A stretch of 64,000 bases of DNA from Pseudorhizobium pelagicum (GCA_000722615.1 JOKI01000006.1:87557-151556), one strand, 5' to 3'; shown: positions 8,128 to 18,692, counted from the stretch's first letter. The notes: a model not told the origin generated them from the sequence alone. Made by a program: numbers and translations.

Positions 8128-8896
8128 CGGCAAGTGCGCTATGCCGGTTCTCCGGAGGACCATTTCTGCATCCGCCAACCTAAACACCCCTGGCGGCAAC
8201 TCTCACGCCGGCGATTTGCGGTCAGATTGCCTTGCCAACAATCCCCACCAATCCTGGTGATCGCCCTGCGCTCAAGAGCACGAGGACGATCTTAGCCTTT
8301 GCGACGACCTTGGCCGCCTCGGCGCGGCATGACCGCGATCAGCTCCCATTGTCAGGCGCCCTTAAGGCTGGTCAATTCTTACCACGCGGCGCGGTCTTCA
8401 CCGGCACTCGGCCGTGGTCAACCACCTGTGTTCAGGTCGGATCAAAGGGCTGCGTATTTTGGCGGGAGTTCACCGAAGGAAGCCGCCAATGACGTTCCTC
8501 GGCTCTGCATTTGTTCTTGCGCCGGCGATCTTCATCATGAGCACGCCGCTGATGGCGAAGCACATGGACGACGGAGGCCGATTTCGCGCGCACGCCGTCG
8601 CATCGGTCTACTGAGATGTCGCCATGCTTCTAAATCCGTAAGAACTGACACCGTGGCAGCCTGGCCGTGCCGTCCAACTGCAGCAGGATGTTCCTCAGGT
8701 GCCGACCACGCACGCAGTTCCGATGTAATTGGCTTTCTTGTAGGCCAAATACCGACAGCGTCACCGATGCCGGCTCCATAGCCATGCGGCATCGACCGGC
8801 GGATCTAAAGTGCAAGGCAGGCGCATTCAATGCTTGCCAACCGCTGCAACGGGAGTATGGAATGCTGCTGCGTGCCATCGCCTTCAGGAGATAACC
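8128..8896. other. Gene-poor stretch
   Basis: About 770 bases separate the SinR-like frame from rpsU. Apart from one possible 41-residue exported peptide at 8489-8614, I see no gene, RNA or clear repeat here. Confidence 0.4.
8489..8614 (+). CDS. Possible small exported peptide
   Basis: ATG 8489 is preceded by AAGGA with 8-base spacing. The 41-residue product begins with a signal-peptide-like segment (MTFLGSAFVLAPAIFIMS, then TPLMAKHMDD). It has no recognised family and may be chance or the remains of a longer periplasmic protein. Confidence 0.25.
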   Translation: MTFLGSAFVLAPAIFIMSTPLMAKHMDDGGRFRAHAVASVY

Positions 8897-9160
8897 TTGC
8901 GAATTCTCGTGCGTGACAACAACGTCGATCAGGCGCTGCGATACCTCAAGAAGAAACTCCAGCAGGAGGGCATTTTGAGGGAAATGCGGCTTCGTGAGCA
9001 TTATGAAAAGCCATCGGTAAAGCGGGCCCGCGAGAAAGCGGAGGGAATTCGCCGCACTCGCAAGCTCGCGCAGAAAAAACTGAACCGGGAGCTGGGCATC
9101 AAAGTCGGCAAAAAGCCACGGCCCGTGTTTCGGCCCGCCCCGTCTGCAACAGCAGACTAG
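8897..9160 (+). CDS. rpsU: 30S ribosomal protein S21
   Basis: The 87-residue product is a clear S21: [19 protein letters not shown], then [20 protein letters not shown], and a basic C-terminal tail. The start is TTG 8897, supported by AGGAG six bases upstream and by the exact fit to the family N terminus; no in-frame ATG fits. Rhizobia usually carry more than one S21 gene, and this one lies outside any ribosomal operon, so it is probably an accessory paralogue. The TTG start suggests modest expression. Confidence 0.92.
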   Translation: MRILVRDNNVDQALRYLKKKLQQEGILREMRLREHYEKPSVKRAREKAEGIRRTRKLAQKKLNRELGIKVGKKPRPVFRPAPSATAD

Positions 9161-9315
9161 GGCTTGCGACGCCGACGCAATGATTGCTGGGCGGCCGAAT
9201 CATTCCGGCCACGCGACGCTTCTGGCAGGCGCCACAAGCCGTCGATTGCCATATTCGGACAATCAGTCCCCGTAGTGCCTGGATCCGTCTTGACCAGGCT
9301 TGCCACCTGATGGTC

Positions 9316-10041
9316 CTACCGCGCAATCGACGTCATCTCTGTCTTGCCCGCCTTTGCTGTCGGAGCGCCGTCGAAAAACCCTTTGCGCCTCTTGGGCGTC
9401 TCGGCGTCCGCGACACTTCGTTGAAGCGGAGTGGCCCGTTTCGATCGGAGATCTGTATGCTTTGACAAGTCGTGAAGGTCTTTGCCGAGGACCTGCCCGA
9501 GTTGCCACTCACTGAACTTCACCTCCAACCCAGCACGTTCGGGAGTACAGCACATGGGGCCGACGAGATAACGATCCGACTTCGGGAAGGGGCAGAGGCG
9601 GACCAGTGGCCAAGTCTGCCCATCGCCTGATGCTTGTATCCTCAGAACGCCGTTCTGAACGGTCACCCTTATCCAGAAATCTGATGAATTGCCGAGATAT
9701 CGCCCCGTGGCCCAATCAGAGGCGCCATCCGTCAGCACACTGCCGAGTAGGCCATATCCATCCGAGAACTCGATCCCGGTTTTGACCCACCGTCTTTCGT
9801 CAAGCCGGACCATGAGGCCTGCTTGGTCATAGAGATGTTCGAAACAGGCCTGGACTCGAACCTGGGCGGTGAAATCACCTTCGGCCTGGAGTGCGTAGAA
9901 GTGACCGTTGTCGCGGACAAAGCCATAGTGGGTCTCTCGCCAAAAATCGGTGTTGGCGTCAGTCGTTACGGAAAGCTCGCCATCCGATACTTTTGCTTCC
10001 CTGGGCTCATTCAGCCATCGTCCATTTTTAAGACTCTGCAA
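9316..10041 (-). CDS. DUF1349 (YoqH-like) concanavalin-fold protein with C-terminal extension
   Basis: The 241-residue product matches DUF1349 proteins of the concanavalin A-like superfamily: ELSVTTDANTDFWRETHYG, then VRDNGHFYALQ, QAGLMVRLD and KFSEWQLGQVLGKDLHDLS. The start is TTG 10041, with GGAG spaced by six bases. Relatives, as I remember them, end at or just after KDLHDLS; here about 47 low-complexity basic residues follow, suggesting that the original stop codon was lost and translation runs on. The molecular function of the family is not established. It stands alone on the minus strand. Confidence 0.85.
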   Translation of the reverse strand: MQSLKNGRWLNEPREAKVSDGELSVTTDANTDFWRETHYGFVRDNGHFYALQAEGDFTAQVRVQACFEHLYDQAGLMVRLDERRWVKTGIEFSDGYGLLGSVLTDGASDWATGRYLGNSSDFWIRVTVQNGVLRIQASGDGQTWPLVRLCPFPKSDRYLVGPMCCTPERAGLEVKFSEWQLGQVLGKDLHDLSKHTDLRSKRATPLQRSVADAETPKRRKGFFDGAPTAKAGKTEMTSIAR

Positions 10042-11020
10042 CCACGGCTCCTATCACAACCGGCAGACCTACCTGCCCGAATCTTTGGTATATTGGTTAC
10101 TCGTAGAGAGCCCATCTGTCGGCGACAGGCAAGGACTGATGGGCGTCCTTAGCTTCGCGCCATGCGTGGATTTCGGCGTCCGCTCAAGCACGACCAGCTT
10201 GGCAAACCTCTTCAATGTGAGGGTTCCGGATCTCCGGAGCGTGTCGCGGGCACAAGTGCCGGCAAACGTTCAACCCGGCGCACGGCGCACCGCTTGCGGA
10301 GCCGAGGGCGCAGCCAGACATCTGCCGCTCGCCCACCATCAGTTGGCGCTGCGAATGCTATGACGTCGCAAGCGTCCGCGAACCGACACCTGTGGCGTAG
10401 CCCTTGGCGAACCTGGACGGTGAGCAGCCGAGCCCTTTGCCAGATGCAGTGCTGAAGGCGCGCGGACGGTCCGCTTCGATCCTCTCATGATAGCTTGCCG
10501 GACTGGGAACGAACCTCTCATCATCGAGCACTTTCGAATCGATACCCATGGGAAAGTGGCTGCTGATCTCGGCCAGACTTGCGCCCTTGTCGGGTGAAGG
10601 GCCGTTAGCTACCAATGCCTTTGACGCTGGACGCTATACCGGCCTCAGTGATAACGGCACCACTGTAGCTGTCGCCAGCCAGAACGGTAGGGCCGCTTCG
10701 GACGGCGACAGCCAGTATTGTGGCCGCAATATCGTCTTGCAAGGTTACGGCTACAGAGTTGGTCTTCTCAAGCAGCTAGCAACTCGTCTATTGCGGATAC
10801 GACGGACGAAGGGTCATAGGGTCACCTGCAAAAGAAAGTTTCATCCACAAGATAGCCGCGGCTCCACATCGGCAACAGCCAGAACACCGTCAGCGCCGCT
10901 CAGTCGCCGCTTCAGCAAGACGCGCGGATATCGCGAAGCCGTACGATTTCGTACGCACCCTGAAATGATGAGGCCGGCCTGTTAGGTTAACCGTTGCTTG
11001 AAACCAGTGGAGGGAACCTG
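10042..11020. other. Gene-poor stretch of about 1 kb
   Basis: Open frames occur on both strands, but none has a recognisable product, convincing codon pattern or good ribosome binding site. No tRNA, repeat or insertion-sequence end was seen. It looks like decayed DNA. Confidence 0.4.
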
Positions 11021-11311
11021 ATGCCCCTGCATCATACATGGAATTCAATTGCACTCGACAGGACTGGTGTGGCGATGCTCCGGGAGGCCGTACAGATAGC
11101 GGCGAAAGCCGCCGGAACCACCCGTGAAGATGAACGCCAGCATCTGGCCAGCATCGTCTTCAGCTTCTACAGCCTTGGTCTGATGGATCCGAGACGGCTG
11201 GCCGAAATCGCAGTCCTCGCCTCCAGCTCGCGGCTCTTCAGAAGCCAGTACTATGGCGAGCCCGGCCAATCGCGCGCAGGCGAGAGGGCCCGGACCGCTT
11301 ACCTGGAATAG
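11021..11311 (+). CDS. Conserved-looking hypothetical protein
   Basis: ATG 11021 has GGAGGG ten bases upstream and encodes 96 residues (MPLHHTWNSIALDRTGVAML...). The protein is soluble, mostly helical by composition and has no signal peptide. I do not recognise a domain. It is convergent with the broken Crp/Fnr gene, with 14 bases between the stop codons. Confidence 0.6.
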   Translation: MPLHHTWNSIALDRTGVAMLREAVQIAAKAAGTTREDERQHLASIVFSFYSLGLMDPRRLAEIAVLASSSRLFRSQYYGEPGQSRAGERARTAYLE

Positions 11312-11325
11312 CTACCCGGCATAGC

Positions 11326-12063
11326 TCAGCTGCTCCCGCCCGCAGGCGGTCGCAGGGATTTCCCCATCAGGTTGTGGTAATATTGCTCCGGTTTGCCGTA
11401 GGCTTCGCCCGCAAACTCCTCCATTGCCTTGCGGTCGCGCATGGTGATCAGGCCACGCTCTGCCCGAATGAAACGGCTTCCTTCCAGGACATGCAGTGCT
11501 GTCGTGACGCTGGGGCGGCGGACACCCAGCATGACGGCAATGTACTCATGGGTCAGCCGAAGCTCGCCTCCCTGGATGCGGTCGTCGCACATGAGCAACC
11601 AACGCGCCAATCTCTCTTCCACGCAGTGGAGAGCGTTGGAGGCTGCAGTATAGGAAAGCTGCACAGTGAAAGCGGCCACAGCGGTTGACCAGCAAGCGGA
11701 AGTTCCGGCTGGCTTCCAGCGCCCTTTGGAATTGGTCGAACGTCATCCGATAGCCACCCGCTTCAACCTGGATGACAACCTCATGAGGGCTTAATCTGAC
11801 GCCTGCAGCGACATGAGCAGGCGCGTAGCCGTCGAAGCCAAACAGTCCGGCTTCGACGCGACGACCCTCACTGGTCACAGCAATAACCGACCCAATGCCC
11901 CTGGTCAGGAAATAGACATGTTCCACCAGCTCATCCGGCTTGGCGAGAACGGTTCCCTGGGCAGTTCCACGGACTCCAGATCGTGAGCGACAGCATCGAA
12001 ATCCGCTGCGGGAAGTGCTGCAAGAAGCTTGTTGGCCATCGATGCCTGGTTTTGATCCGTCAT
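11326..12063 (-). pseudogene. Crp/Fnr-family regulator, broken by two compensating frameshifts
   Basis: Translation from ATG 12063 (MTDQNQASMANKLLAALPA) holds to about 11955, where the frame slips by one missing base near CCCAGGGAACC. The cyclic-nucleotide-binding domain then continues in a second frame (ELVEHVYFLTRGIGSVIAVT) to about 11680, where one extra base returns it to the first frame for the HTH domain (EERLARWLLMCDDRIQGG, then LTHEYIAVMLGVRRPSVT). The starting frame meets a stop at 11905, so no full-length product is made. The protein is a paralogue of the intact regulator at 13167-13892 and lies in mirror orientation to it. Confidence 0.8.
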
Positions 12064-12191
12064 GCTCTTCACTTCGAACAGGACGCGCAGAGGCCTTCCC
12101 ATGCCAGCCTCGGCTCCTAACCCTGGTCTTTTCAGGAAGAATAGTGCGCTGCAGCCGAACCACAATGAAGTGTGCGCAACCGCACATAGGA

Positions 12192-12431
12192 TCAGTCGTC
12201 GCGGATGACGGCATCGGCAAAAGGTACCGTCAACAGCACGGTTCCCCCTTCGTCACTGATCTGGATGCTTCGTGAGGAAATGTCCCGCCCTTGTCGAATA
12301 GCGTCGCTCATCAGGCTGCGGGCGTCCATAATGGCCTCGGTTCTGGCATGTTCCAGATCGGGTAGCTCCGAACCCTCAAGATCCCGAACCTGGCCGGCTT
12401 TCCAGACATGGTGGAAGAAGTATCTCGGCAT
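12192..12431 (-). CDS. DUF6894 family protein
   Basis: This 79-residue protein starts MPRYFFHHVWKAG and contains LEGSELPDLEHARTEAI and ISDEGGTVLLTVPF, the features of DUF6894, a family of small proteins common in rhizobia and of unknown role. It lies 128 bases upstream of the broken Crp/Fnr gene in the same direction, and head-to-head with a second DUF6894 gene 334 bases away. Confidence 0.8.
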   Translation of the reverse strand: MPRYFFHHVWKAGQVRDLEGSELPDLEHARTEAIMDARSLMSDAIRQGRDISSRSIQISDEGGTVLLTVPFADAVIRDD

Positions 12432-12765
12432 GCTCCCGTCACTCCACGCGGGTTTTCGGATGGGTGGCATGCCGGGACAGGGGCCATCGCCTCTTCGAAC
12501 ACAGAGAAATAGGGGCGGCCGACGGGAAAGGCTAGGCTTTGCCCAGGTATTGTACGGAACTGGCCAAACCAGGATTTGGCCTTGGCGCAGCGACTTGCGG
12601 CTCCGGATGCACCTTGCCCCGCGGTGCCGCCAGCCGACGATGCCTATCTCGGCCTTGTTTAGAACTCTATTGGATGCGACAATTGGCTCATCACCCGCAA
12701 ACGCTGACAGGCGCGGGTGGCTGAGAGACCGCTTTTGCTCTTGCCTGCGCAGGAGCAACAGACAC
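12432..12765. other. Divergent intergenic space between two DUF6894 genes
   Basis: These 334 bases separate two divergently transcribed DUF6894 genes and should hold both promoters. I see no clear sigma-70 or GGAAC-N16-CGTT promoter and no strong palindrome. Confidence 0.4.
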
Positions 12766-13038
12766 ATGACGCGGTATTTCTTCAATCTTCATGACGGTAT
12801 TTCGCTCCCCGACACGATAGGATCGGAACATCCCGACCTGCTTTCTGCCCGTAGCGAAGCCGTTGAGACCATCGCCGAGCGGCTCAAGGGAGCCCTTCTG
12901 AAGAAGGCAGATATCTCGTCCTGGCTGATGAACGTCACCGACGAGTATGGGTTTACCGTCATGGTGCTCTCGTTCTCGGCCGCTGTGCAGTTCGTTGATC
13001 AGCCTTCGCTTGCTGCGGCGAGGGCGGCTGCAGAGTAG
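12766..13038 (+). CDS. DUF6894 family protein (second copy)
   Basis: The 90-residue product begins MTRYFFNLHDGISLPDTIGS and has the DUF6894 pattern (EHPDLLSARSEAV, later VTDEYGFTVMVLSF). ATG 12766 is preceded by AGGAG. It is a diverged paralogue of the gene at 12192-12431 in opposite orientation, and the intact Crp/Fnr gene follows 128 bases downstream. Confidence 0.8.
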   Translation: MTRYFFNLHDGISLPDTIGSEHPDLLSARSEAVETIAERLKGALLKKADISSWLMNVTDEYGFTVMVLSFSAAVQFVDQPSLAAARAAAE

Positions 13039-13166
13039 AAATGTCAAAACCGTACAAAAGGCTTCTGGCTCTTGGCCGATCAAGCCAGTCTGACGCATAA
13101 GCTTACCATTGCAGACGCCTCGCCACACGTCGCATGAGATCGGGCTCTATCCCGCGAGGCCGGGAT

Positions 13167-13892
13167 ATGTCTGGACTGCTTCAAGAAAACACAGCAAATC
13201 TGCTTCTAAGGGCGCTTCCATCGGAAGCCTACGCGCTTTTGCAACCTTCCATGCAGCGTGTCGAGCTACCCGTGAAGTTCGATCTGCTTACCGCCGGTGC
13301 GGCGACAGACTTCGTCTACTTCCTGGAGCGGGGCTTGGGGTCCCTGGTGGCCACCAACTTAGACAATAAATCCGTCGAGGTCGGCCATATAGGCTTTGAA
13401 GGCATGACCGGTTCCCATCTTCTCCTGAAAGTCGAGCAGACGCCGAACAGGGCCTTCATGCAGGTCGAAGGAAGCGGCATCTCGGTACCGACGGCTGTAC
13501 TGTTGTCCATGGTCGAACAGGTGCCCGCCGCCCACGATCTCCTTCTGAGATATGTTCATTGCTGCGAACTGCAGCTTGCGCATTCCGCCCTTGCCAATGG
13601 CCGATACAACATGCATGAGCGCCTGGCACGCTGGTTGCTGATGTGCCATGACCGCCTGCGCGACGATGACCTGCATCTGACGCACGAGTTCCTCTCGCTG
13701 ATGCTTGGCGTGCGCCGCTCAGGCGTCACCAACGAAATTCATGTCCTGGAAGGTGTTGGTGCCATCAAGGCCACCCGGGGAAACATCCGGATACTGCACA
13801 GGCAGAAGCTGGAGGAGATCGCTGGCGCCTCCTATGGCATTCCCGAGCAGGAATATGAACGACATGTAGGGTTTGCGATCAGACGGTCTTGA
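13167..13892 (+). CDS. Crp/Fnr-family transcriptional regulator
   Basis: This 241-residue regulator has an N-terminal cyclic-nucleotide-binding-like sensor (about 15-130, including FVYFLERGLGSLVATN) and a C-terminal Crp-type winged helix (about 150-225; ERLARWLLMCHDRL and LMLGVRRSGVTNEI). The N-terminal Cys cluster of oxygen-sensing Fnr is absent, and so are the typical cAMP-contact Arg-Ser residues, so the ligand is unknown. ATG 13167 (GAGG upstream) is preferred to 13134, which adds unrelated residues. It is the intact paralogue of the pseudogene at 11326-12063. In rhizobia such genes are often stress- or oxygen-linked. Confidence 0.88.
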   Translation: MSGLLQENTANLLLRALPSEAYALLQPSMQRVELPVKFDLLTAGAATDFVYFLERGLGSLVATNLDNKSVEVGHIGFEGMTGSHLLLKVEQTPNRAFMQVEGSGISVPTAVLLSMVEQVPAAHDLLLRYVHCCELQLAHSALANGRYNMHERLARWLLMCHDRLRDDDLHLTHEFLSLMLGVRRSGVTNEIHVLEGVGAIKATRGNIRILHRQKLEEIAGASYGIPEQEYERHVGFAIRRS

Positions 13893-14264
13893 CCTGCAAA
13901 GCCCGCAGTTGCCATGCCTCGAGCCTGCGTTCGTCACGCCGTTGCAAAAGTCTGCCCATCTGACCGCGTGCTCCTCCAGCCGTTGTCGGCCGTGACGGCG
14001 GCGGGGACAATGTGGGAGTGGAGACAGCGGCCACGTTTCGCAGACATCCGACTTCGTGGGGCAAATGGGCAACCCCTTTCAGAAGCCGGAGTGGCAATGC
14101 CGACCTCTCGCATTCATGGACACATAGCCGTGGCGATGCGCCAAAACCCGGCATGCAGGTCACGCCCAGCGACGGTCTTGCGCTCGGCAGCGGAAGCCGA
14201 CCGCCCATCAGGCTGCGGAACCTTACCCTTCCTTGCGGTGTTGCAACGTCAAAAGGAGATCTTC
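13893..14264. other. Intergenic stretch with a possible stress promoter at its end
   Basis: I find no gene in these 370 bases. The 3' end carries the GGAAC-N17-TGTT element described separately. Confidence 0.35.
14217..14242 (+). promoter_or_regulatory. Possible EcfG-like promoter (imperfect)
   Basis: GGAAC at 14217-14221 and TGTT at 14239-14242 are 17 bases apart, one mismatch from the general-stress consensus GGAAC-N16/17-CGTT. The element lies 22 bases upstream of the ATG of the small protein gene at 14265. It is weaker than the perfect site at 31424. Confidence 0.3.
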
Positions 14265-14543
14265 ATGCGGTACCATCCGTTCAAGACCGATGTCGTGCTT
14301 CCAGATGCCATCGTCGTGAAGCTTTATACCTCCGGAGATCAGATCCGAGGGTATGTTCGCCAGTTCGCCGACCCTTCCGAAAATGATACGATCTTTCCCG
14401 GCGAGGAAATGGAGCCCGAGGCGGCCTTCCATCTCGCTGCCACCCACGGTGAAGGCGAGACGCCGATATTTGTCGAGTTGACAGAAGGTGTGGAGTGGAA
14501 CCCGGCCTGGGGCGAACTGGTGCGGGACATGGCTGGGCCATAG
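14265..14543 (+). CDS. Hypothetical acidic small protein
   Basis: ATG 14265 has AGGAG at 14254-14258. The 92-residue product (MRYHPFKTDVVLPDAIVVKL...) is acidic and soluble and contains the segment HLAATHGEGETPIFVELTEG. I know no domain for it. The position between the Crp gene and hsp20, plus a possible stress promoter, hints at a stress role, but this is inference. Confidence 0.6.
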   Translation: MRYHPFKTDVVLPDAIVVKLYTSGDQIRGYVRQFADPSENDTIFPGEEMEPEAAFHLAATHGEGETPIFVELTEGVEWNPAWGELVRDMAGP

Positions 14544-14749
14544 CGCCGCGACCGGGGCGGCGGCCGCGGATTTTCAGGCGCGTGCCACCGGCGCAAACGC
14601 CCGCAGGGCGGGACGGCCACACCGCAGGGTGCACGATTTGCGGTGATGACGTCAGTGTCGACGCCGTCCAGGTCGAGCCGACCGGGACAAAGGCCGGTAC
14701 CCGGCCTTCGCCGTTGCTCATGTATGTCACCATTGCGCGCTTGCTCGGC

Positions 14750-15223
14750 TCACGCAACCTGCCTTTCTGCTTCGATCTGCAGCTGAGTGTCAGGGATCTG
14801 CGATGACTTGCCGATTTCAATGCGACGCGGTTTCATCGCTTCGGGGATGTCCTGCTTCAAGACAATTCGCAGGAGACCGTCCGACAGCGACGCTGTCTCC
14901 ACGTGCACATGGTCGGCCAGTTCGAACCGGCGTTCGAAAGTCTGGGCGCCGATGCCCCGGTGCAGGTATTCGCCCTTTTCCTTCTCCGCTCTGCCACCTT
15001 TGATGATCAGAACGTTGCGCTCCTGAACAACATCGAGATCGCTCCGGCTGAAGCCCGCAACCGCCATGGTAATGGCGTATTGGTCATCACCGAGCTTGAC
15101 GATGTCGTAGGGTGGCCACAGATCGACGGCCTGTAGGCGCTGCGCATTGTCGAGAAGGTTGAAGATCCGGTCGAAGCCGATGCTGGACCGATAAAGGGGG
15201 GCGAAATCGAGTTCCGTTTTCAT
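14750..15223 (-). CDS. Hsp20/alpha-crystallin small heat shock protein
   Basis: The 157-residue chaperone resembles rhizobial IbpA-class Hsp20 proteins: N terminus LYRSSIGFDRIFNLLDN, alpha-crystallin domain from about residue 35 to 130 (YAITMAVAGFSRSDLDV, then LHRGIGAQTFERRFELADHV), and a C-terminal I-x-I-type anchor (RRIEI). ATG 15223 was chosen over 15229 because GGAGGA is spaced seven bases from it. It should bind unfolded proteins as oligomers. No ROSE-type leader is evident in the 200 bases upstream, though an RNA fold would be needed to exclude it. Confidence 0.93.
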   Translation of the reverse strand: MKTELDFAPLYRSSIGFDRIFNLLDNAQRLQAVDLWPPYDIVKLGDDQYAITMAVAGFSRSDLDVVQERNVLIIKGGRAEKEKGEYLHRGIGAQTFERRFELADHVHVETASLSDGLLRIVLKQDIPEAMKPRRIEIGKSSQIPDTQLQIEAERQVA

Positions 15224-15431
15224 GACCATATCCTCCGTAAAGCAACATGGATCGGAGACGCCGCCAAAAGCATCCGTCTCCGGAATGTCGGCACCTCTCA
15301 AGGCTGCCGATGGTATCGATTTGGTTTTTGAAAATTGCGCCTTCAAGATCCTCGCCGCGAAAAAACCGGAGGGATCCGCTCGATCCCTTTCTTGGGCCGA
15401 CCCGCTCTGATCCGGGTCGCCCATGCCAGGG

Positions 15432-18400
15432 CTAATGAAAGTTCCGTGATTTCACCTTCAGTGTGTCGATGTGGAGATCTGGAATATAAATGTCCCTCAC
15501 CTGCACCACCGGCTTGGCGTTGTCGCGCGGATCAGGGCCACCTCCATGCCTGACCTGGTCGCCCCTGCCATGCGTCAAAGGGAACTGCCCTTCCCGTGCG
15601 CCGAGGCTGGAAAGATCTCCCGAGAAATCAAACAGGCGCTGCGCGACGAGATGCACAACATCACCTTCACGCTGGATGCGGCCGTGGATTCCCATCATGC
15701 TGGCGGTCATCAGAACCCGGCGTTGCTTCTCGAAAAGGCTTGGCCAGACAACGGCGTTGACCACGCCTGTCTCGTCCTCGAGAGTCAGGAACATGGCGCC
15801 CTTGGCCGATCCTGGCCGCTGTCTCACGAGAACCAGCCCCGCCGTCCATAGCCACCTGCCGTCACGCTCGCCCATCGCCTCGGCACAGGTAACGATCCGT
15901 TTCTTTCCAAGGTCGTTCCGGAGGAACGACATCGGGTGCGCTCGCAAGGTCAACCCGGTGTTTGTGTAGTCCTCGACGACCTTCCTGCCCTCCGTCATCG
16001 ACTTCAGGACGACATCCGGCTCTTGCACCTCCGCAACCGTTTTTGCTTCACGCTGTGCGGCCGCAGCCCAAAGTTCGAGAGGCTCATCGCGCAAGGCCTT
16101 TATGTTCCACAGTGCCTCCCGGCGCTCCAGTCCCAAGGACGGCAAGAAGGCGTCTGCCTTGACGAGGTTGACCAGGGAGGCTGTCGAAACACCCGAACGT
16201 CGCCACACGTCGTGGGCGCTCTGGAAGGGCTCGCCTGCCCGCGCCAGCACGATCCGGGCGGCATCATTGACAGCCAAGCCCCTGATCACCCGCAGGCCAA
16301 GCCGCACGGCGAAACGGTCTGCGTTTTCGATGCGCTCCAGAGTGCAATCCCACCTTGACGCGTTCACGCAGACGGGCCTGACCTCGACCCCGTGCTGCCG
16401 CGCATCGGTGACGATCTGGGCGACGGAATAAAACCCCATAGGCTGGCTGTTGATCAGGGCGGTGCAGAAGATCTCGGGATGATGGCATTTCATCCAGGAC
16501 GAGGCATAGGCGACAAGCGCAAAGCTGGCGGCATGGCTCTCAGGAAAGCCGTATGACCCGAAGCCTTCCAGCTGCGTGAACGTTCGCTCGGCGAATTCGG
16601 CACTGTAGCCGTTCTTCACCATCCCGCTGACCAGCTTGTCCTTGAACTGGGTGACCCCGCCGGTGAACTTGAAGGTGGCCATGGCCCGCCGCAGCTGGTC
16701 GGCCTCGCCGGCGCTGAACCCGGCGCAGACCATCGCGACTTTCATCGCCGATTCTTGAAACAGCGGCACACCGAGTGTCTTGCCCAGCACCGCCTCAAGT
16801 TCAGGCGTCGGGTACTCGACCTTCTCCTTGCCCTCCCGGCGGCGAAGATAGGGATGCACCATGTCGCCCTGGATCGGGCCCGGACGGACGATCGCGACCT
16901 GAACCACCAGGTCGTAGAATGTCCTGGGCTTCAGCCGCGGCAGCATCGCCATCTGCGCGCGGCTCTCGATCTGGAACGTCCCGAGCGTGTCGGCCCGCCT
17001 GATCATCGCATAGGTCTTCTGGTCCTCCTGGGGCACATCCGCGAGGCTCATCGGCTCGTTCTTGTGCTCGGCCAGGAGCTCGAACGACCGTGCCATGCAC
17101 GACAGCATGCCCAGTGCCAGCACGTCGACCTTCATGAATTTCAAGGCCTCGATGTCATCCTTGTCCCACTCGACCACCTGCCTGTCCCTCATCGTCGCCG
17201 GCTCGATCGGCACCAGGTCGTCGAGCCTATCCTGCGTCAGGACGAACCCGCCCGGATGCTGGCCGAGGTGGCGTGGCGCGCCCATCAGCTGCTTTGCCAG
17301 GTCCAGTGCCAGGCGAAGGCGATAGTCCGACGTGTTGATGTTGTTCTCCTTGAGCTGTTTGTCGCCGATGCCGTCTTCCGACCAGCCCCAGACCCCGGAG
17401 GAAAGTTGCGAAATGAGGTCTTCCGGAAGGCCCAAAGCCTTGCCGACATCGCGCAGCGCGCCTTTTGTCCGGTATCGGGTAACAGTGGAACACAGCGCCG
17501 AGCGGCTGCGCCCGTAGGTCTCGAAAATCCACTGGATGACCTCCTCCCGGCGGGAGTGCTCGAAATCGACGTCGATGTCCGGCGGCTCGTTGCGCTCCAT
17601 CGAGACGAAGCGTTCAAACAGCAGGTCCGCAGTTTCGGGGTTGATCGAGGTGATCCCCAGACAGTAGCAGACGGCCGAGTTGGCCGCGCTCCCGCGCCCC
17701 TGGCAGAGGATGCCCTTCGACCGGGCGAAGCGGACAATTGAATAGACCGTCAGGAAATAGGGCGCGTACTTCATCGTCCTGATGAGATCGAGCTCGTGCA
17801 GGATCGCCTTCCGAACCTTGTCCGGTACGCCCTCGGGATATCGCTCTTTCGCGCCCTCCCATGCGAACCTGGTCAGCGACTGCTGCGCATCGAGGCCAGG
17901 GACGATGGCTTCCTCCGGGTACTGGTACTGCAGCTCGCTCATGTCGAAGCGGCAGCGTTTTACGATCTCCCCCGTCCGCGCCAGCGCCTCCGGGTACTCG
18001 CCAAACAGGCGGTGCATTTCGTCGGGGGCCTTGAGAAAGCGGTCCGCATGCCGTTCGCGGTCGAAACCGACGCTGTCGATCGTCGTGCGATTTCGGATGC
18101 AGGTGACGATATCCTGGAGCTGTCGGCGCCCTGGATCATGGAACAGGACATCGTTGGTGATGACCGTCTTGACCTTGTGCCTGGCGGCCATGTTCGACAG
18201 CGTGTGCAAGCGCAGCCTGTCGTTGGGCCGGCGACGCAGGCACAGGCTGACATAGGCCCTGTCGCCGAAGATTTCGGCCACCTTTCTGAGCTGTCCCGCG
18301 TAGATATCGTCGGCTTCGTCGGGAATGAGAATTGCGATCAGCCCGTCACTGTAGGTGGCGACGTCGGTGATATCGAGGCGGCATTTTCCCTTGCCACCCC

Positions 18401-18692
18401 GACCCTTGCCGAGCGACAACAGCCGGGTGAGCCGCGAGTATCCCGGTCGGTCGATCGGGTAGACCAGAAGTGACATGCCGTCCGCAAGGTCGAGACGACA
18501 ACCGACCACAAGGCGAACGCCCGTGGACTTGGCAGCCTCCCAGGCGCGGACGATCCCGGCCAACGAATTCCTGTCGACGATCCCAAGGGCATGGATGCCA
18601 AGGGCCGCGGCCGTGGCGAACAGCTCTGCAGCGGAACTTGCTCCGCGTAGAAAGCTGAAGTGTGTCGTGACCTGGAGTTCGGCATACCTCAT
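15432..18692 (-). CDS. dnaE2: Error-prone DNA polymerase DnaE2 (first mutasome)
   Basis: This 1086-residue C-family polymerase has an N-terminal PHP domain (about 1-190), palm with the catalytic aspartates in [10 protein letters not shown] and a third in [10 protein letters not shown], a finger region, and a C-terminal OB domain (near [20 protein letters not shown]). It ends with the DnaE2-typical KSRNFH. It lacks the DnaE1 tau-binding tail. The ATG overlaps the imuB stop (ATGA), so it is translationally coupled. Together with ImuA and ImuB it performs translesion synthesis and induced mutagenesis. The upstream frame from 18842 runs through imuB and is not used. It is a diverged paralogue of the gene at 40426-43857, not a recent duplicate. 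Confidence 0.96.
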   Translation of the reverse strand: MRYAELQVTTHFSFLRGASSAAELFATAAALGIHALGIVDRNSLAGIVRAWEAAKSTGVRLVVGCRLDLADGMSLLVYPIDRPGYSRLTRLLSLGKGRGGKGKCRLDITDVATYSDGLIAILIPDEADDIYAGQLRKVAEIFGDRAYVSLCLRRRPNDRLRLHTLSNMAARHKVKTVITNDVLFHDPGRRQLQDIVTCIRNRTTIDSVGFDRERHADRFLKAPDEMHRLFGEYPEALARTGEIVKRCRFDMSELQYQYPEEAIVPGLDAQQSLTRFAWEGAKERYPEGVPDKVRKAILHELDLIRTMKYAPYFLTVYSIVRFARSKGILCQGRGSAANSAVCYCLGITSINPETADLLFERFVSMERNEPPDIDVDFEHSRREEVIQWIFETYGRSRSALCSTVTRYRTKGALRDVGKALGLPEDLISQLSSGVWGWSEDGIGDKQLKENNINTSDYRLRLALDLAKQLMGAPRHLGQHPGGFVLTQDRLDDLVPIEPATMRDRQVVEWDKDDIEALKFMKVDVLALGMLSCMARSFELLAEHKNEPMSLADVPQEDQKTYAMIRRADTLGTFQIESRAQMAMLPRLKPRTFYDLVVQVAIVRPGPIQGDMVHPYLRRREGKEKVEYPTPELEAVLGKTLGVPLFQESAMKVAMVCAGFSAGEADQLRRAMATFKFTGGVTQFKDKLVSGMVKNGYSAEFAERTFTQLEGFGSYGFPESHAASFALVAYASSWMKCHHPEIFCTALINSQPMGFYSVAQIVTDARQHGVEVRPVCVNASRWDCTLERIENADRFAVRLGLRVIRGLAVNDAARIVLARAGEPFQSAHDVWRRSGVSTASLVNLVKADAFLPSLGLERREALWNIKALRDEPLELWAAAAQREAKTVAEVQEPDVVLKSMTEGRKVVEDYTNTGLTLRAHPMSFLRNDLGKKRIVTCAEAMGERDGRWLWTAGLVLVRQRPGSAKGAMFLTLEDETGVVNAVVWPSLFEKQRRVLMTASMMGIHGRIQREGDVVHLVAQRLFDFSGDLSSLGAREGQFPLTHGRGDQVRHGGGPDPRDNAKPVVQVRDIYIPDLHIDTLKVKSRNFH

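Noticed and set aside
16755..17741. 328-residue plus-strand frame inside the first dnaE2
   Set aside because: Shadow of dnaE2; no ribosome binding site and no domain.
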